Assembly: GCA_041660385.1 (NCBI GenBank) | Contig: JBAZWJ010000020.1 | Location: 21,094 to 85,093, forward strand | Length of the DNA: 64,000 bases | Source: DYJE01 sp041660385 | GTDB lineage: Bacteria; Desulfobacterota; Desulfobacteria; Desulfobacterales; Desulfolunaceae | Direction of reading: 5' to 3' | Part shown: positions 52,563 through 61,314 of the stretch, piece after piece | Position numbering within the stretch: position 1 is the first letter of the stretch | Layout of the letters: each line of letters starts with the position of its first letter | Notes under the pieces: generated by a model | What the model was told of the DNA's origin: nothing | Databases searched by the model: none | What the model saw: only the letters and a program-made list of their open reading frames with translations | Position numbers and translations under genes: made by a program

Positions 52563-54074
52563 TCACGCAAACATCCATCGGCCCTCCTCGACCATCCGCA
52601 CAAACGCACCCACTACCCGAGGATCAAATTGTGCCCCTGAACCTTCTTTAATGATAGACATCACTTTTTCCAATTCCAGTTTTTTTCTGTAGGCTCTGTC
52701 CGACGCCATGGCGTCATAAGCATCTGCCACGGACATGATCCGAGAAAGAAAAGGAATGGCAACTCCTTTCAACTTATCAGGATAACCGGAACCGTCAAAA
52801 CGCTCATGATGGTGCCGGATGATCTGAGTCTCTCTGTCCCATAAACCAAGCTGGCTGACGATCATCGCGCCAATGGCCGGGTGTTCTTTGATGATTTCAA
52901 ACTCTTCATCGGTGAGTCGGCCCGGCTTGAGAAGGATATTATCTCTGATGCCTATCTTGCCGATATCGTGTAGCCGCCCGGCGAAGTTGAGAAGATTCAG
53001 TTCATCTTCCGAACAGCCCATCTCACGTCCAATAGCCACCGCCATTTCCGCAACCCTGTTCGAATGTTCCTTGGTGTAAGCGTCCCTTGCTTCCACGGCT
53101 TTTACAAAAGCTCTTAACGTGGAGAACAGGTTCTCGGATATGGTTTCGTAAAGGGCGATGTTTTCCGCCGTATCCGCCGCTTTCTGGGCCATGAACGACA
53201 GATAGTAGAGATCTTTTTCGCTGAACCGGTAAGCCCCTTCTTCCACAAAAGCAGTCACCACACCAAACACCTTGTCCCTAATTTTGAGAGGAACAACCAT
53301 GGCCGATACGATCCATTCCGGAAGATCCCGTTTTCCGCCTGTGCAATCGGTGATCAAAAGGGGAATCCCGTCTTCGACGATTTCGGCCACCAGCTTTTCC
53401 AGACAAATACCCACATTCTGGCCTTCATAGGATTTCTTTGACGAAAAGTTGACCAGAAAAGGCGTCTCTTGCGAGGAGCTGATGATGTAAAGCCTAGCAT
53501 CATCGGCGTGGGTCACTTCACGGGTCAGCTCAACGATCCGGGAGAACAATTCTCGGCTTGAGTTCACCTGCTCGAAATCATTCATGATTTTGTTCAGATG
53601 GCTTAATTCGTCCACCTTGACCATCAGTTCCTTGTTCAAGGCTTCGATGCGCTGTTTGCTGGCCAGCTCTTTTTTCAGCAGAATGTTGTCTACGAAAACC
53701 TGACGCTGCCTGAGAACACGGCGAACACACAACTCCATCTGATCCAGATTCACCGGTTTGATCAGAAAATCAACCACCCCGTTTTTCAGGGTATTGATGG
53801 TGTTTTCAAGGGATGGGTACCCGGTCATGACGATCACAGGAATGGTCATGTCTTTTTCCCTGATATGTTCTGCCAGTTCCAACCCGTCCATACCGGGCAT
53901 ATTGATATCTGTAAAACAGCAGTCCACATCGTTTTTGGAAAGGACATCAAGGGCCTCACGGCCGTTTCCAGCTGTTATGACATGATAATTCTTCTGTGTG
54001 AAATATTCGCTTGCGACTTCAAGGATGCTTTCTTCGTCATCAACAAACAAAATGGTCGTTTTTTGTTGGGTCAT
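52563..54074 (-). CDS. Response regulator with GAF and HD-GYP domains (c-di-GMP phosphodiesterase)
   Basis: A 503-residue protein. Receiver about 5-120 with acceptor Asp in CCFTDINMPGMDG; coiled linker about 125-165; GAF domain about 170-315; HD-GYP domain about 325-500 with LHDIGKIGI and HHHERFDGSGYP intact. It should degrade c-di-GMP in response to phosphorylation and a GAF ligand. First gene of the motility-signalling block that runs to cheY; the gap to the first PilZ gene is about 180 bases without any gene. Confidence 0.94.
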   Translation of the reverse strand: MTQQKTTILFVDDEESILEVASEYFTQKNYHVITAGNGREALDVLSKNDVDCCFTDINMPGMDGLELAEHIREKDMTIPVIVMTGYPSLENTINTLKNGVVDFLIKPVNLDQMELCVRRVLRQRQVFVDNILLKKELASKQRIEALNKELMVKVDELSHLNKIMNDFEQVNSSRELFSRIVELTREVTHADDARLYIISSSQETPFLVNFSSKKSYEGQNVGICLEKLVAEIVEDGIPLLITDCTGGKRDLPEWIVSAMVVPLKIRDKVFGVVTAFVEEGAYRFSEKDLYYLSFMAQKAADTAENIALYETISENLFSTLRAFVKAVEARDAYTKEHSNRVAEMAVAIGREMGCSEDELNLLNFAGRLHDIGKIGIRDNILLKPGRLTDEEFEIIKEHPAIGAMIVSQLGLWDRETQIIRHHHERFDGSGYPDKLKGVAIPFLSRIMSVADAYDAMASDRAYRKKLELEKVMSIIKEGSGAQFDPRVVGAFVRMVEEGRWMFA

Positions 54075-54346
54075 GATATGGGGTCCGACAGTCTCTACTA
54101 TGTTCTATCGTTTGTAAGAATAACTGATTGAACAGCAATAACTCGTGATTTTGTTATGCCTTAGGCTGGTTTGTTTCGTGATTGTTTCGTCAGAAGTTTT
54201 TTCAATCGGTTTCTTTTTTGTCTTGTTTTTATTGTGTTAATGTTAAAACATTTTCCCCGATATTGCAAAAAGAAAGTGGATCGTTTAAAAGAAATCAATA
54301 CATAAATACCCATTGGATAGCTATTTCAACGTTTCGAGGAGATTTT

Positions 54347-55711
54347 GTGGTTCCTATCGTTCTTCATCATTCCATCTGCCTTACCCAGATTCCTTCGGAG
54401 TTGACAACCCATCTTAAAAAAGAACTGACACTCCCGAACCCGGTGTACATGGACAACGAAAAACAGGGAAGATGGAACAAAGGGATCCCAAAAAATCTTG
54501 AATTTTACCTTGAAAATGATCAGGCTTTTGAAATCCCAAGAGGGTTCATGCGGCAGCTTATCACGACCCTCAACCGGTTCGGCCTTGAATTTGAACTCAT
54601 GGACCAACGGCGGCGGCTTCCCGAAGTGGATTTTCAGTTTTCCGGCGAACTGAAACCCTACCAGGAAAATGCCTGCTCGGATATTCTGAAAAAGCATTTT
54701 GCCGTGCTCACGGCCCCCACCGGTTCGGGTAAAACGGTGATGATGCTCAACATCATCGCACGACGCAGGCAGCCCACCCTCATTCTGGTTCATACAAAAG
54801 AGCTTGCAGCTCAGTGGGTGGACCGAATCGAAAAATTTCTTGGAGTCCCTGAGCAAGAGCAGGGATTCATAGGTGGTGGCCGGTTCTCGCTGGGCGAAAA
54901 AGTCACGGTGGCCATGGTGCAAACCCTCTACAAACATAAAGATGAAGTATGGCCCCATATCGGAAATCTGGTGGTGGACGAATGTCACAGAGCTCCCAGC
55001 CGAACGTTCCATGAAGCCGTATCCTCTTTTGATTCTTATTACATGACCGGCCTGTCCGCTACGCCATTCAGGAGAGACCGCCTGTCCAAGCTGATATTCT
55101 GGTATCTTGGCGATCGCGTCCACGATGTGGATAAAAAAGATCTGGTGGATCAGGGAGACATTCTTCAGGCCGAAGTGGTGTTCAGGCCCACGGCCTTTTC
55201 ATCTATGACCGATCCCACACACTACTACAGCCAGTTGATGTCGGAGCTCATCGAAGATCCTGAAAGAAACAAGCTTATTGCGGAGGACATCGCCATGGAA
55301 TCGGCAAATAACAATGGCGTCTGCCTCGTTCTCTCTGACAGAAAATACCATTGCCGGATCATCCGGGATATCCTCAAAAATGACCATGGCCTTGAAGCAG
55401 ACCTCCTCACCGGAGATCTCAAGGAGCAGGAACGCCGCGACGTTCTGGACCGTTTAAACGAAAACCGCATTTCAATCCTTATCGCCACGAGCCAGCTTCT
55501 GGGTGAAGGTTTTGATTCGGACAAGCTCACCAATCTTTTTCTTATATATCCCATCCGCTTCAAAGGGAGACTGCTTCAGTACCTTGGCCGGATTCTGAGA
55601 CCCGGCAAAGGTAAAAAAGCTAAAGTTTTCGATTATGTGGATGTGCACATCGGCGTTCTCGAAGCCGCCGCACGGGCGAGGCACAGCGCGTATACATCAA
55701 ACGCTTCGTAA
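54347..55711 (+). CDS. SF2 DNA/RNA helicase (XPB/RadD-like), GTG start
   Basis: A 454-residue superfamily 2 helicase. Walker A APTGSGKTVM, motif II DECH (VVDECHRAPS), motif III LSATPFRR and motif VI QYLGRILRPGKG are present. An N-terminal domain of about 110 residues precedes the helicase core, and the C-terminus ends shortly after motif VI. The preferred start is GTG at 54347, five bases after GAGGAG; the open frame goes back to 54182 but without a ribosome site. Probably in DNA repair, by family. Divergent from the HD-GYP gene. Confidence 0.9.
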   Translation: MVPIVLHHSICLTQIPSELTTHLKKELTLPNPVYMDNEKQGRWNKGIPKNLEFYLENDQAFEIPRGFMRQLITTLNRFGLEFELMDQRRRLPEVDFQFSGELKPYQENACSDILKKHFAVLTAPTGSGKTVMMLNIIARRRQPTLILVHTKELAAQWVDRIEKFLGVPEQEQGFIGGGRFSLGEKVTVAMVQTLYKHKDEVWPHIGNLVVDECHRAPSRTFHEAVSSFDSYYMTGLSATPFRRDRLSKLIFWYLGDRVHDVDKKDLVDQGDILQAEVVFRPTAFSSMTDPTHYYSQLMSELIEDPERNKLIAEDIAMESANNNGVCLVLSDRKYHCRIIRDILKNDHGLEADLLTGDLKEQERRDVLDRLNENRISILIATSQLLGEGFDSDKLTNLFLIYPIRFKGRLLQYLGRILRPGKGKKAKVFDYVDVHIGVLEAAARARHSAYTSNAS

Positions 55712-55716
55712 TAATC

Positions 55717-55801
55717 AGGGCGGGTTTGGAACCCTCCCCTACACGACACCATCTTCAAAGTACACACTCCTCTCGTAGGGGTGGGTTCTAAACCCAACCC
55801 C
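55717..55801. repeat. Two REP-like palindromes between helicase and feo operon
   Basis: AGGGCGGGTTTGGAACCCTC then CCCTAC (55717-55742), and GTAGGGGTGGGTTCTAAACC then CAACCCC (55775-55801). They sit between convergent genes. Confidence 0.75.
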
Positions 55802-55810
55802 GGATTGCCA

Positions 55811-55999
55811 CTATAAATGGGTGCACTTAAAAATATCATCTTTCTTCTCAGGCAAATCGCAATTCACCTGTTTATTAGCCCCGCAGGAGCAGCAGTCTCC
55901 GCAGCCTCCGTTTGTCTCAGCCTTCAGTTTTTTTAAAAAACGTCTGATGATAACCACTGCCGCCGCTGCAACGATAAGACCCACTATGATCTGGTCCAT
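55811..55999 (-). CDS. FeoB-associated Cys-rich membrane protein
   Basis: A 62-residue protein from ATG at 55999, seven bases or so after GGAGG. One membrane span (IIVGLIVAAAAVVIIRRFL) and a Cys cluster (CGDCCSCGANKQVNC, FKCTHL). This matches the small FeoB-associated family found downstream of feoB in anaerobes; it may bind iron or aid assembly. Starts 27 bases after the feoB stop. Confidence 0.87.
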   Translation of the reverse strand: MDQIIVGLIVAAAAVVIIRRFLKKLKAETNGGCGDCCSCGANKQVNCDLPEKKDDIFKCTHL

Positions 56000-56026
56000 A
56001 AAACCTCCGTATACCTTTTTCAAAAA

Positions 56027-58213
56027 TCAAAAACCCATAAGGCTACCGGTCTGATAAACAAGCACGGCAAGTAAAAAAGCCAGCGTGGTGTTGAACGCCA
56101 TGGAAAAAGCCCCCCATTTCCATGAACCGGATTCTTTGACAATACACACCACCGTAACAAAACATGGTGCATAAAAAATGGTAAAAATAATGAGACTTAA
56201 TGCTGACAGTGGACTCCATGCCGGATTGGATGCCAGGGAATCCCCTAAAGATTCCGTAGCCTCGGGGTCCACATCCCCCATGGAATAAGCCGTGCCCAGC
56301 GTGGAAACAATCACTTCTTTAGCCGCAAAACCTCCCACCAGAGCGATGTTTGTCCGCCAGTCAAAACCCGCAAAGGACGTAACCCCTTCAAGAGAAGAAC
56401 CGATCCGACCTGCCATGGAATTCCGTAAGGCGGCCTCGTTTTCTTCAGCTTCCAGGGCTTTGATCGCAGCATCTCTTTTTTCAACGACAGACGGAATTGA
56501 TTCACCGCCAGACGCCGAAGTTTGAATCTGAGCCTTCCGTGACTCAAAACCTTCTTTTGCAGAATCCGGAAGTCCGGGAAAAGTCATCATGGCCCAAAGC
56601 AGAATTGAAATACCCAGAATGGTGGTTCCCGCTTTTTTCACGTACTGAAACGTTCGCTCAAAGGTGTGGATCAGCAGCCCTTTAAATGTTGGCAAACGAT
56701 AAGGAGGGAGCTCCATAACGAAAGGCGTGGACTCTCCACGGATCAACGTCATGCGGAGCAATTTTGCAGCAAGCAATGCCCCCACCCAGGAAATCACCGT
56801 GATAATCATCATCATGGTCGCTTCGTTTTTCGAAAAAAATGCTCCCACAAGAAGCGCGAAAACAGGGAGTTTGGCACCGCAGTTCATAAAAGGAACTGTC
56901 AGAAGTGTAGCCAGCCTTTCCTTGGGAGAACGCAACGTCCTGCTGGCCATGACACCGGGAACGGCGCATCCGCCCGCAATTCCACCAGACACAATAAAAG
57001 CCATCACCGAACTTCCATGAAGGCCGAAAATTCTGAACACCCGGTCCAGCATGAACGCTACACGGGCCAGATAACCGGAATCTTCAAGGATAGCGATACC
57101 AAAAAACATGAACATGATAAGAGGTGCAAAACCAAGGACACCACCCACACCATCGATGATACCTGAAATCACCAGGGATTTAAGCAGGGAATCGGCCATA
57201 TGCGCATCGGCTGTTGCTCCGATCCATTCAATGGCCTTTTCGAGCCATGCCACAGGCGCTTCGCTCAAAGTAAATGTAAAAAAATACAACCCGAATAACA
57301 CAGCCGCCATGATCACAGGACCTGCCAGCCGGTTCACCAGGATCTTGTCAATCTTGTCGGAAAGATACAGGCGGTTTTCATCATAACGGTGAACCATAAC
57401 TCCCTGTTTCATAATGGAGCTGATGTAACCGTAACGATAATCTGCGATCATCGCTTCCGGATAGGTTTCCAGAGTCTTTTTCAAATGATCGGTCACCGTG
57501 TCCTTGACCTGTTTCAGTGACGCGTAAAGACCTGAATCCGCCGATTTCATGTAGTCAATAATTTGCTGGTCGTTTTCCAGACATTTGAGGGCCACCCACC
57601 GTGAATCGTATATATTTGAAACAGCGGTGCATGGGCGTATTAAAGATTCCATGGTGTCCAGAGCATGGTCCAGATCTTCCCCGTAAGACAGACGTAAAGG
57701 CCCATTTTTAATAGCTCTTTCTTCTGATGACACTGCCTGCATCAGCTCGTCCTTCCCTTTTCCGCTCCGGGCAACTGTGGGAATGATCGGAACGCCAAGC
57801 AGCTTTGAAAGACGATCCACGCGGATGTCTATACCCCGTGTTTTTGCAACATCCATCATATTCAGGGCGATGCACACCGGAACTCCCATTTCCATAAATT
57901 GAACGGTAAGGTAAAGATGGCGCTCCAAATTGGAAGCATCCACGATGTTCACCACCACCTGGGGTTTTTCGCGGATAAGAAAATCCCTTGCAGCCACCTC
58001 TTCCGGCGAATAGGCCGTCAGGGAGTAGGTCCCCGGAAGATCCACCACCGTTATTTTATTGTCTCCGTTAACATACGTTCCGCTTTTCTTTTCAACGGTC
58101 ACACCGGGATAGTTTCCCACATGCTGCCGGGCTCCGGTGAGGGCGTTAAAAAGGGTGGTTTTCCCCGAATTGGGATTTCCTGCAAGGGCAATCGTCGCGC
58201 TCATGGTATTCAC
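56027..58213 (-). CDS. feoB: Ferrous iron transporter FeoB
   Basis: Inner-membrane Fe(II) transporter of 728 residues. N-terminal G domain with GNPNSGKTTLFNALTG, DLPGTYSLTA and NMMDVAKT; about eight membrane spans with two Gate motifs in the C-terminal half (GGCAVPGVMASRTL; APCFVTVVCIVKES). It overlaps feoA by four bases (ATGA). Between the gates lies a charged extension of about 60 residues (KEGFESRKAQIQTSASGGES), often seen in larger FeoB. Confidence 0.96.
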   Translation of the reverse strand: MNTMSATIALAGNPNSGKTTLFNALTGARQHVGNYPGVTVEKKSGTYVNGDNKITVVDLPGTYSLTAYSPEEVAARDFLIREKPQVVVNIVDASNLERHLYLTVQFMEMGVPVCIALNMMDVAKTRGIDIRVDRLSKLLGVPIIPTVARSGKGKDELMQAVSSEERAIKNGPLRLSYGEDLDHALDTMESLIRPCTAVSNIYDSRWVALKCLENDQQIIDYMKSADSGLYASLKQVKDTVTDHLKKTLETYPEAMIADYRYGYISSIMKQGVMVHRYDENRLYLSDKIDKILVNRLAGPVIMAAVLFGLYFFTFTLSEAPVAWLEKAIEWIGATADAHMADSLLKSLVISGIIDGVGGVLGFAPLIMFMFFGIAILEDSGYLARVAFMLDRVFRIFGLHGSSVMAFIVSGGIAGGCAVPGVMASRTLRSPKERLATLLTVPFMNCGAKLPVFALLVGAFFSKNEATMMMIITVISWVGALLAAKLLRMTLIRGESTPFVMELPPYRLPTFKGLLIHTFERTFQYVKKAGTTILGISILLWAMMTFPGLPDSAKEGFESRKAQIQTSASGGESIPSVVEKRDAAIKALEAEENEAALRNSMAGRIGSSLEGVTSFAGFDWRTNIALVGGFAAKEVIVSTLGTAYSMGDVDPEATESLGDSLASNPAWSPLSALSLIIFTIFYAPCFVTVVCIVKESGSWKWGAFSMAFNTTLAFLLAVLVYQTGSLMGF

Positions 58214-58443
58214 TGAACCTCCACGCTGATTAAATCTGCTTCGTTGTTCCGTAACGTCAGGGTAAAACCCTTGATTCTAATCGCTACCGGATCATTGAGT
58301 GGCGCCCTTCCCTGGATGGATATTTCAGCACCCCGGATCAAACCCATATCCCTTATTCGCCTGCCCATTTCCCCATCTGCCTTGACGGATAAGATCTGCC
58401 CTCGCTGACCCACTGCCATATTGCGCATGCTTATTGTTTTCAT
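58210..58443 (-). CDS. feoA: FeoA family protein
   Basis: A 77-residue SH3-like cytoplasmic protein with MGRRIRDMGLIRGAEISIQ and NDPVAIRIKGFTLTLRNNEA. It partners FeoB in ferrous iron uptake. First gene of the feo operon. Confidence 0.94.
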   Translation of the reverse strand: MKTISMRNMAVGQRGQILSVKADGEMGRRIRDMGLIRGAEISIQGRAPLNDPVAIRIKGFTLTLRNNEADLISVEVQ

Positions 58444-58480
58444 ATTTTCAAACCCTCATTGTTTTGTTGATTTCATTTAT

Positions 58481-58510
58481 TTAGGTACACCTAATATTCT
58501 TGTGTGTCAA
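58481..58510 (-). promoter_or_regulatory. feo promoter with DtxR/IdeR-like operator
   Basis: Palindrome TTAGGT-AC-ACCTAA at 58481-58494 resembles DtxR/IdeR/MntR-type iron or manganese boxes. A -35 TTGACA on the minus strand (58505-58510) places the operator over the -10 region, as for metal-dependent repression. Confidence 0.6.
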
Positions 58511-58646
58511 CTTCTTTTTCTTGAATTCAATATCATTTGACCAACTCAATAATCAATAAACTCGTTTCATCATTTTGGATTTATGGTATAGACTCCAGAT
58601 AGCATGCAAATACATCATCTATCCGAAATCATTTAAAGTAACGGTC

Positions 58647-59255
58647 ATGGAAAGCGGAACTCGGAAAAATCAGCAGGAAAAAAGCCAGAAAATGCGGATG
58701 CGGCTGATCCACGCAACCCTGGACTGCCTTCAGGCCTATGGATTCCACGGAACATCCCTGTCCCGGATTCTCGAACGGGCAGACGTATCCCGTGGTGCCT
58801 GGCGTCATCATTACACGACGAAAAACGATCTGGTGGCCGCCGCCTCGGAATACATTCTTTCAACAGCCCTTGAAAAAGCCCGGTCCGTTGCGGAAACCCT
58901 TGCCGTTGCGCCATCGGGAATCGCTGACATCCTTGAAATCATCTGGAACCAGTTCTATCAGGGACGCTACAGAGATGTTTGGGTGGAATTCAACGTGGCC
59001 TGTCGCACCGATGATGAGCTGCACCAGCGACTGTCTCCTGTGATCCGATCATTTTTTCAGGATATGGATCTGATCTGGGCCAACCAGCTCAGCACCCTTT
59101 CCCGACCTGATCTCAAAACCGAAACAGTGATCAACCTCAGTCTCTACCTTTTAAGAGGCATGTCTTTCCAGTCCATTTCCATGGACAACCCTGAGCACTA
59201 CAAGGCCATGAGGCAATCCTGGGCCGATATGCTCACCCGGATTATAGAACCCTGA
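58647..59255 (+). CDS. TetR family regulator
   Basis: A 202-residue regulator from the preferred ATG at 58647 (MESGTRKNQQEKS). Helix-turn-helix: GTSLSRILERADVSRGAWRH, followed by HYTTKNDLVAAASEY. The C-terminal part is a normal TetR ligand domain in length. It lies upstream of the FAD dehydrogenase gene, where a TetR-type palindrome is found, so it probably controls it. Ligand unknown. Confidence 0.9.
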   Translation: MESGTRKNQQEKSQKMRMRLIHATLDCLQAYGFHGTSLSRILERADVSRGAWRHHYTTKNDLVAAASEYILSTALEKARSVAETLAVAPSGIADILEIIWNQFYQGRYRDVWVEFNVACRTDDELHQRLSPVIRSFFQDMDLIWANQLSTLSRPDLKTETVINLSLYLLRGMSFQSISMDNPEHYKAMRQSWADMLTRIIEP

Positions 59256-59268
59256 GAATATTCAACCT

Positions 59269-59293
59269 GTAGTGGCGGGTTCGAAACCCGTCT
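59269..59293. repeat. REP-like palindrome, degenerate
   Basis: GTAGTGGCGGGTTCGAAACC then CGTCTG. Follows the TetR gene. Confidence 0.6.
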
Positions 59294-59345
59294 GAATCGA
59301 AACAGATTTATGACAACCGCTATTATTACCGTGTTATAAAAATTC

Positions 59346-59397
59346 TTGACATTATAGCCATCTCCTGATCATATAAAAAACATACCGATCAGTTTGT
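59346..59397 (+). promoter_or_regulatory. Promoter and TetR-type operator of the FAD dehydrogenase gene
   Basis: -35 TTGACA (59346-59351), 17-base spacer, -10 TCATAT (59369-59374). Right after, ACATACCGATCAGTTTGT (59380-59397) is an 18-base imperfect palindrome (14 of 18 positions), placed over the expected transcription start. Confidence 0.6.
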
Positions 59398-59439
59398 TTT
59401 TATTTTTTCAACCCATTCAAGCAAGCAAGGGGGAATTCC

Positions 59440-61071
59440 ATGGCTGAAACAAGCAGGCATTACACGGCGGACGTTATCATCATCGGTGGCGGGCTTGCGG
59501 GCCTTGTCACAGCGTATGAACTTCTGGATCAGAACAAAACCGTGGTGATTCTCGAACGCGACAAGCAGGAAAAACTGGGAGGGCTTGCCAAAGACTCGTT
59601 CGGCGGAATTATGATGGTGGATACTCCCTTGCAGCGGAAAAACGGAATCAAAGACAGCCCGGAACTGGCCCTGGCCGACTGGCACAACTACGCCCGATTC
59701 GACGAGGACGCCCTCTGGCCAAAAAAATGGGCCGAGCATTATGTAACGAGGTCAAGGGACATTATCCATGACTGGCTGGCCAAACGGAACGTCACGTTTC
59801 TCCCCGTGGTGAACTGGCCCGAGCGCGGTCTGTACATTCCGGGAAACTCCGTGCCCCGCTGGCATATTGCCTGGGGCACAGGTTACGGTATTATCGAAGC
59901 CATTTTAAATGACCTCAACGCCCATCCCCGGATCAAAAACCTCACCATTCACTGCGACCATCAGGTGAACGGACTTGAGTTCACCAACGGAGCCGTCACC
60001 GGCTGCTGTGGAGTTCTCGAAGGAAAAACAACAGAATTCAGAGCCGAAGGCAAAGCAGTGGTAGCTGCGGCAGGTGGCATGTGCGGTGGCGATCTTTCCA
60101 TGGTCCGCGAAAACTGGTACAAACCCTGGGGACCGCCTCCCCGTATTCTGTTGAATGGATCACACCCCTACGCTGACGGCACGATCCATCGCTGCATCGA
60201 AAACGTCGGGGGCAACATCACCCATCTGGACAAACAGTGGCATTACGCGGCAGGTGTCCGCTACCCCAAAGCAGATATGGAAAACAAGGGTTTGAGCCTT
60301 GTGCCGCCTCGGTCCGCCCTGTGGCTGAACGCCCTTGGAGAACGGATCATGTCCCCCGGTCCTCTGGTCAGTTATTCGGACACACGACATCTGGTGGAAC
60401 AGATTCTCAAACAGCCCGGCCAGTATTCCTGGCATCTGATGAACTGGAAAATTGCCATCAAAGAACTTGCCGTTTCAGGCAGCGAACACATGAAAGCTTT
60501 CCGTTACAGAAACAAACTGAAACTGGTTAAAGACGTCCTTTTCGGCAACACCGAACTGGTCAAACGGCTGATCCGTGAATCCAAGGATTTCGTGGTGGCA
60601 GACAACCTCACCGATCTGGTCCGCAAGATGAACAGTCTGGACAACGAATTCCAGGTGAACGCTGAAACCGTGAAAGCCGAAGTCAGCGCCTACGACGGTC
60701 GCATCAAAAGGGGCACGGCCTATCACAATGACGATCAGCTCCGGCGAATTGCAGATTTCAGAACATACCGGGGAGACCGCATCCGCATGTGCAAGTTCCA
60801 GACAATCGACGACCCCAAAGCCCGACCGCTCATCGCCATCCGCCAGTTCATTCTCAGTCGGAAAAGTCTTGGCGGTGCCCAGACCGATCTCAGTTGCAGG
60901 GTTTTGACACCGTCCGGCGAAGTGATCCCCGGCCTTTACGCCGCCGGTGAAACTGCCGGTTTCGGCGGCGGCGGTATTCATGGACTGGGTTCCCTCGAAG
61001 GCACATTCCTGGGAAGCTGCGTGCTCATGGGACGCATTGCTGCCCAGGCGATCTGTAACAAGCAACTGTAA
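59440..61071 (+). CDS. FAD-binding dehydrogenase (KstD/fumarate-reductase-like)
   Basis: A 543-residue flavoprotein. FAD-binding VIIIGGGLAGLVTAYELLDQ at the N-terminus and GLYAAGETAGFGGGGIHGLG at the C-terminus are typical of the fumarate reductase/3-ketosteroid delta-1-dehydrogenase fold. The group to which it appears to belong, large FAD-binding dehydrogenases with GGGIHG near the end, is widespread but of unknown substrate. The start follows GGGGGAATTCC. Followed by an OYE-type reductase on the same strand; they may act on related enone compounds. Confidence 0.88.
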   Translation: MAETSRHYTADVIIIGGGLAGLVTAYELLDQNKTVVILERDKQEKLGGLAKDSFGGIMMVDTPLQRKNGIKDSPELALADWHNYARFDEDALWPKKWAEHYVTRSRDIIHDWLAKRNVTFLPVVNWPERGLYIPGNSVPRWHIAWGTGYGIIEAILNDLNAHPRIKNLTIHCDHQVNGLEFTNGAVTGCCGVLEGKTTEFRAEGKAVVAAAGGMCGGDLSMVRENWYKPWGPPPRILLNGSHPYADGTIHRCIENVGGNITHLDKQWHYAAGVRYPKADMENKGLSLVPPRSALWLNALGERIMSPGPLVSYSDTRHLVEQILKQPGQYSWHLMNWKIAIKELAVSGSEHMKAFRYRNKLKLVKDVLFGNTELVKRLIRESKDFVVADNLTDLVRKMNSLDNEFQVNAETVKAEVSAYDGRIKRGTAYHNDDQLRRIADFRTYRGDRIRMCKFQTIDDPKARPLIAIRQFILSRKSLGGAQTDLSCRVLTPSGEVIPGLYAAGETAGFGGGGIHGLGSLEGTFLGSCVLMGRIAAQAICNKQL

Positions 61072-61111
61072 TTATTATTTAAAATAACCCCTATTATTTT
61101 TTAATTCATAT

Positions 61112-61160
61112 GGCCTCCGGCAGCCCTGCCGGGGCCAAACATTTGAAAAGTTTGTCAAAC
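61112..61160. repeat. GC-rich double hairpin (GGCCTCCGGCAG element)
   Basis: GGCCTCCGGCAG-CC-CTGCCGGGGCC (61112-61136) is a near-perfect hairpin with one bulged T, followed by AAACATTTGAAAAGTTTGT, which can form a second. It sits between the FAD dehydrogenase and OYE genes without a T-run. A diverged relative may be at 9894-9945. Confidence 0.65.
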
Positions 61161-61314
61161 ATGTTTTGCATGATTAAACCGCCCTTAACAATTTACATCG
61201 TTTTTCTTCTGTGCCAGAATCTCCAGAAACAGCCACTTGCCTATTTTGAAGGAAGCTCGACTGTGAAAGGTAAATCCGGCCGTTTATTTAAACACTCAGG
61301 AGATTTTCCAGCCA

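Noticed and set aside
54326..55123. 265-codon open frame on the minus strand
   Set aside because: Antisense to the helicase gene, which has all helicase motifs; no recognisable protein features.
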